Source: Actinoplanes sandaracinus
GTDB taxonomy: Bacteria; Actinomycetota; Actinomycetes; Mycobacteriales; Micromonosporaceae
Length of the DNA: 64,000 bases
Assembly: GCF_030009775.1 (NCBI RefSeq)
Contig: NZ_JASCTH010000003.1
Span: 361,690-425,689, forward strand
Reading direction: 5' to 3'
Part shown: one piece after another, positions 62,288 to 64,000 of the stretch
Layout of the letters: every line of letters starts with the position of its first letter
Position numbering within the stretch: position 1 is the stretch's first letter
Position numbers and translations under genes: made by a program
The notes under the pieces: model-generated
The model's input: the letters and a program-made list of their open reading frames with translations, nothing else
Databases searched by the model: none
Told to the model about the DNA's origin: nothing

Positions 62288-63658
62288 ATGTCGGACCGCG
62301 GCCAGCACACACCCACCTCCGCCGATCCCGTTTCCGCGGATCCCGCCCACGCTGATCGGGCCGCCGCGGCCGTCACGCCCGCGGCTGCCACCCGCGTGGA
62401 CGTCGACTCCACCGACGCCGGGCGTGCCGGCAACGAGCTAACGAACTCACCCGGCGCGAACCCCGACTCCACGAACTCACCCGGCGCGAACCCCGACTCC
62501 ACGAACGCCCCCGGCGCGGATGCCGACGCCGCAAACTCACCCGGCGCGCACGCCGACGCCGCAGACGCCGCCCGTGCGGGCACCGCCGACGTCACGGACG
62601 TCGCCCGCCCGGACACCGCCCGAGTAGGCCCCGCCCGCGGAGACGCCGGCACCGCGATCGTGCCCCGCGCCGATGTTCACGGCGCCGACACCACCCGCGT
62701 AGACGCCACCACCACGGACGTCGCCCGCGTAGACGCCCAGGCCACAGACCTCGTCCGCGCAGACGCCGACACCACGAGCGCACTCCGCGCCGATGGCGGC
62801 TCCGCTGATGCCGAACGCGTGGTCGCCCACCACACAGGTGCCGCCCAACGGGAGCTCGGTCCCACGGACGTCCCCCACACGGCTGCCGCGGATGACTCAC
62901 CCGCGGAGGCCTCCCAGACTCGCACCCACCGTCCGCAGGCCGGCTTCGCGGAAGCAGGGACAGTCGCTCCGGGTCAGGGCGCCGGTGACGTTCCGTTCGA
63001 GATCGGCGCATCGGAGAACGGCGAAGGTGACGCTCCGTTCCGGCTCACCGCTCCACAGAGCGACGAAGCCGAGGCCACGGCTACCGCTGCCGCACCGGCC
63101 AAGCCCAGCCAGACCCGCACCATCGTCCTGGCGAGTGTTCTCGCCGTGGCCCTGGCCGCGGCCGGCACCCTCGCCTGGTTCGGCTGGAAGGTGAACTCGC
63201 AGCGCCAGACGACGCTCTCCACTCCTTCGAAGATCGGCTCGCTGACCCTGGACGACAGCGAGCAGGCCACCGCCACAGCCGACTACCTCCAGACCGCCCT
63301 CTCCGCCGAGATCCCCATGAGCAAGGCGGTGGGCGCCGTCTACACCGGCAGCGACGACAAGTCGGTTCTCTTCTTCGGCGGCACCACCCTGCTCTGGTCG
63401 CCCAAGAGCGACCTGGACTCAGCGATTCAGCTCATGAGCGACGAACAGGGCGCGGTGACCGGCCTGAAAGAGGTCGACGCGGGCGACTTCGGCGGCACCA
63501 TGAAGTGCGGCGTCACCAAGTCCACCGAAGGCGACCTGGCCGTCTGCGGCTGGGCCGACCACGGCAGCCTCGCTCTCGCGATGTTCCCCGGCCGCAGCGA
63601 CACCGAGGCCGCCCCCCTGATGCGCGAACTCCGCTCCGCCGTCCAAACCCGCAACTGA
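62288..63658 (+). CDS. Single-pass membrane protein with C-terminal WADHGS domain (paralog of 43795-45195)
   Basis: A 456-residue protein. Residues 1-270 are low-complexity Ala/Asp/Thr/Pro-rich, with a run of TNSPGANPDS-type repeats and later D-A-R-V-D-like units. A helix (about 279-300, IVLASVLAVALAAAGTLAW) precedes an extracytoplasmic domain (about 305-456). That domain ends with CGWADHGSLALAMF, matching the CVWADHGSLATVL of the protein at 43795. The cysteine pair (KCGVTK and CGWAD) is also shared. Both have long disordered cytoplasmic tails. Function unknown. Confidence 0.8.
   Translation: MSDRGQHTPTSADPVSADPAHADRAAAAVTPAAATRVDVDSTDAGRAGNELTNSPGANPDSTNSPGANPDSTNAPGADADAANSPGAHADAADAARAGTADVTDVARPDTARVGPARGDAGTAIVPRADVHGADTTRVDATTTDVARVDAQATDLVRADADTTSALRADGGSADAERVVAHHTGAAQRELGPTDVPHTAAADDSPAEASQTRTHRPQAGFAEAGTVAPGQGAGDVPFEIGASENGEGDAPFRLTAPQSDEAEATATAAAPAKPSQTRTIVLASVLAVALAAAGTLAWFGWKVNSQRQTTLSTPSKIGSLTLDDSEQATATADYLQTALSAEIPMSKAVGAVYTGSDDKSVLFFGGTTLLWSPKSDLDSAIQLMSDEQGAVTGLKEVDAGDFGGTMKCGVTKSTEGDLAVCGWADHGSLALAMFPGRSDTEAAPLMRELRSAVQTRN
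62441..62560 (+). repeat. Tandem 30-bp repeat (4 units)
   Basis: Units at 62441, 62471, 62501 and 62531; the first two are identical, the last two degenerate. Each encodes a ten-residue TNSPGANPDS-type unit. In frame within the coding region. Confidence 0.92.
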
Positions 63659-63662
63659 CCCC

Positions 63663-63778
63663 CCAGGGCTTTCGCCTAATCTGCGCCCCAGGGCTCCGCC
63701 TGATCGGGCAGGGCTCCGTCTGATGGGGCAAGGCTCTGCCTGACCGAGGCGTCTGATCGGGCAAGGCTCTGCCTTGCG
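63663..63778. repeat. Degenerate tandem repeat between the membrane-protein gene and rrn
   Basis: CAGGGCT or CAAGGCT starts occur at 63663, 63689, 63709, 63729 and 63762, with a 20-base period in the middle (CAGGGCTCCGCCTGATCGGG). No gene is supported to 63870. The repeat might arise from slippage; a regulatory role is unproven. Confidence 0.75.
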
Positions 63779-63875
63779 AGCCCGAGCAGCACAAACACCC
63801 AGAGTGCCACAAACACAGAGAGCCGGGAGTGCCGGCGCACACGTAGAAGGCCGAAGTACTGGCGCGCAAACACAG

Positions 63876-63905
63876 AAAGGCCCACCCCGTGTGGGGTGGG
63901 CCTTT
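63876..63905 (-). terminator. rrn operon terminator
   Basis: AAAGGCCCACCCC (63876-63888) pairs perfectly with GGGGTGGGCCTTT (63893-63905) around GTGT. On the minus strand it follows the 3' end of 5S rRNA by about 11 bases and ends in CCTTTCTGTG, so it closes the rRNA operon. Confidence 0.92.
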
Positions 63906-63916
63906 CATCACGTTGA

Positions 63917-64000
63917 GTCCGGCGGCGTCCTACTCTCCCACACCCTCACGAGTGCAGTACCATCGGCGCTGGAGGGCTTAGCTACCGGGTTCGGAATGTA
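63917..64000 (-). rRNA. rrf: 5S ribosomal RNA, 3' part (5' end beyond window)
   Basis: On the minus strand the sequence contains TTCCGAACCCGG, GCCGATGGTACTGC and GGGAGAGTAGG, the conserved core and 3' elements of bacterial 5S rRNA. The 5' part lies beyond 64000. The rRNA operon therefore extends to the right on the minus strand, with this terminator at its end. Confidence 0.95.

Noticed and set aside
62441..62560. CRISPR array
   Set aside because: The 30-base units are contiguous without spacers and lie in frame in a coding region; no cas gene is present.

Overview
The window is a high-G+C actinobacterial chromosome segment made almost entirely of housekeeping genes. The gene set and order (hrcA-dnaJ, hemW, lepA, rpsT, holA-comEC-comEA, nadD-rsfS, obgE-rpmA-rplU, rne, ileS, ndk, folC-valS) point to Actinobacteria. 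The protein style (very long Pro/Ala/Ser-rich linkers, many GTG/TTG starts, paired TIGR03936/TIGR03960 radical-SAM genes) suggests Micromonosporaceae, most likely Actinoplanes or a close relative. The genus is an inference from style, not from a search.

Layout. 0-13.4 kb: dnaJ (cut by the window edge) and hrcA behind a CIRCE operator, a DUF4870 membrane protein, hemW, an enoyl-CoA hydratase, a membrane-anchored lysozyme-fold protein, a PAS-type membrane protein without output domain, a GlsB-type membrane protein, lepA, a MOSC protein, a DUF4240 protein, a phosphotransferase and rpsT. 13.6-24.9 kb: a minus-strand holA/comEC/comEA cluster, a divergent PrmC-related methyltransferase separated from comEA by two DnaA-box-like repeats, degV, a lipoprotein and nadD-rsfS-phosphatase. 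24.9-33.6 kb: a hybrid histidine kinase, pepN, trpS with an attenuator and a Trp-rich leader peptide, a GNAT enzyme, rplU-rpmA-obgE and a lipoprotein. 33.6-43.5 kb, all minus strand: an RsbQ-like hydrolase, a PAS-GAF-PP2C-HATPase protein and a STAS protein lie immediately upstream of a TIGR03960/TIGR03936 radical-SAM pair and an RNase E/G gene. 43.8-64 kb: a membrane protein, plsC, ileS with an actinobacterial T-box, an ABC exporter with its regulator, ndk, a giant membrane-tethered VOC protein, DUF4233-folC-valS, a second membrane protein sharing a C-terminal motif with the one at 43.8 kb, and the 3' end of a 5S rRNA whose rrn operon lies beyond the right edge.

Regulation visible in the sequence: a CIRCE box (hrcA), a ribosome-mediated attenuator (trpS), a translational T-box (ileS), several -10 boxes placed 6-7 bases before a start codon (leaderless mRNAs), and a series of strong hairpin terminators. 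The most unusual points are the compact RsbQ/RsbP/RsbV/RsbW-like stress module, an apparent ATT start codon on the TIGR03936 gene, the attenuated trpS, twin DnaA boxes beside comEA, and a VOC domain tethered to the membrane by about 1,000 low-complexity residues. No mobile element, CRISPR array, tRNA or biosynthetic cluster was found.
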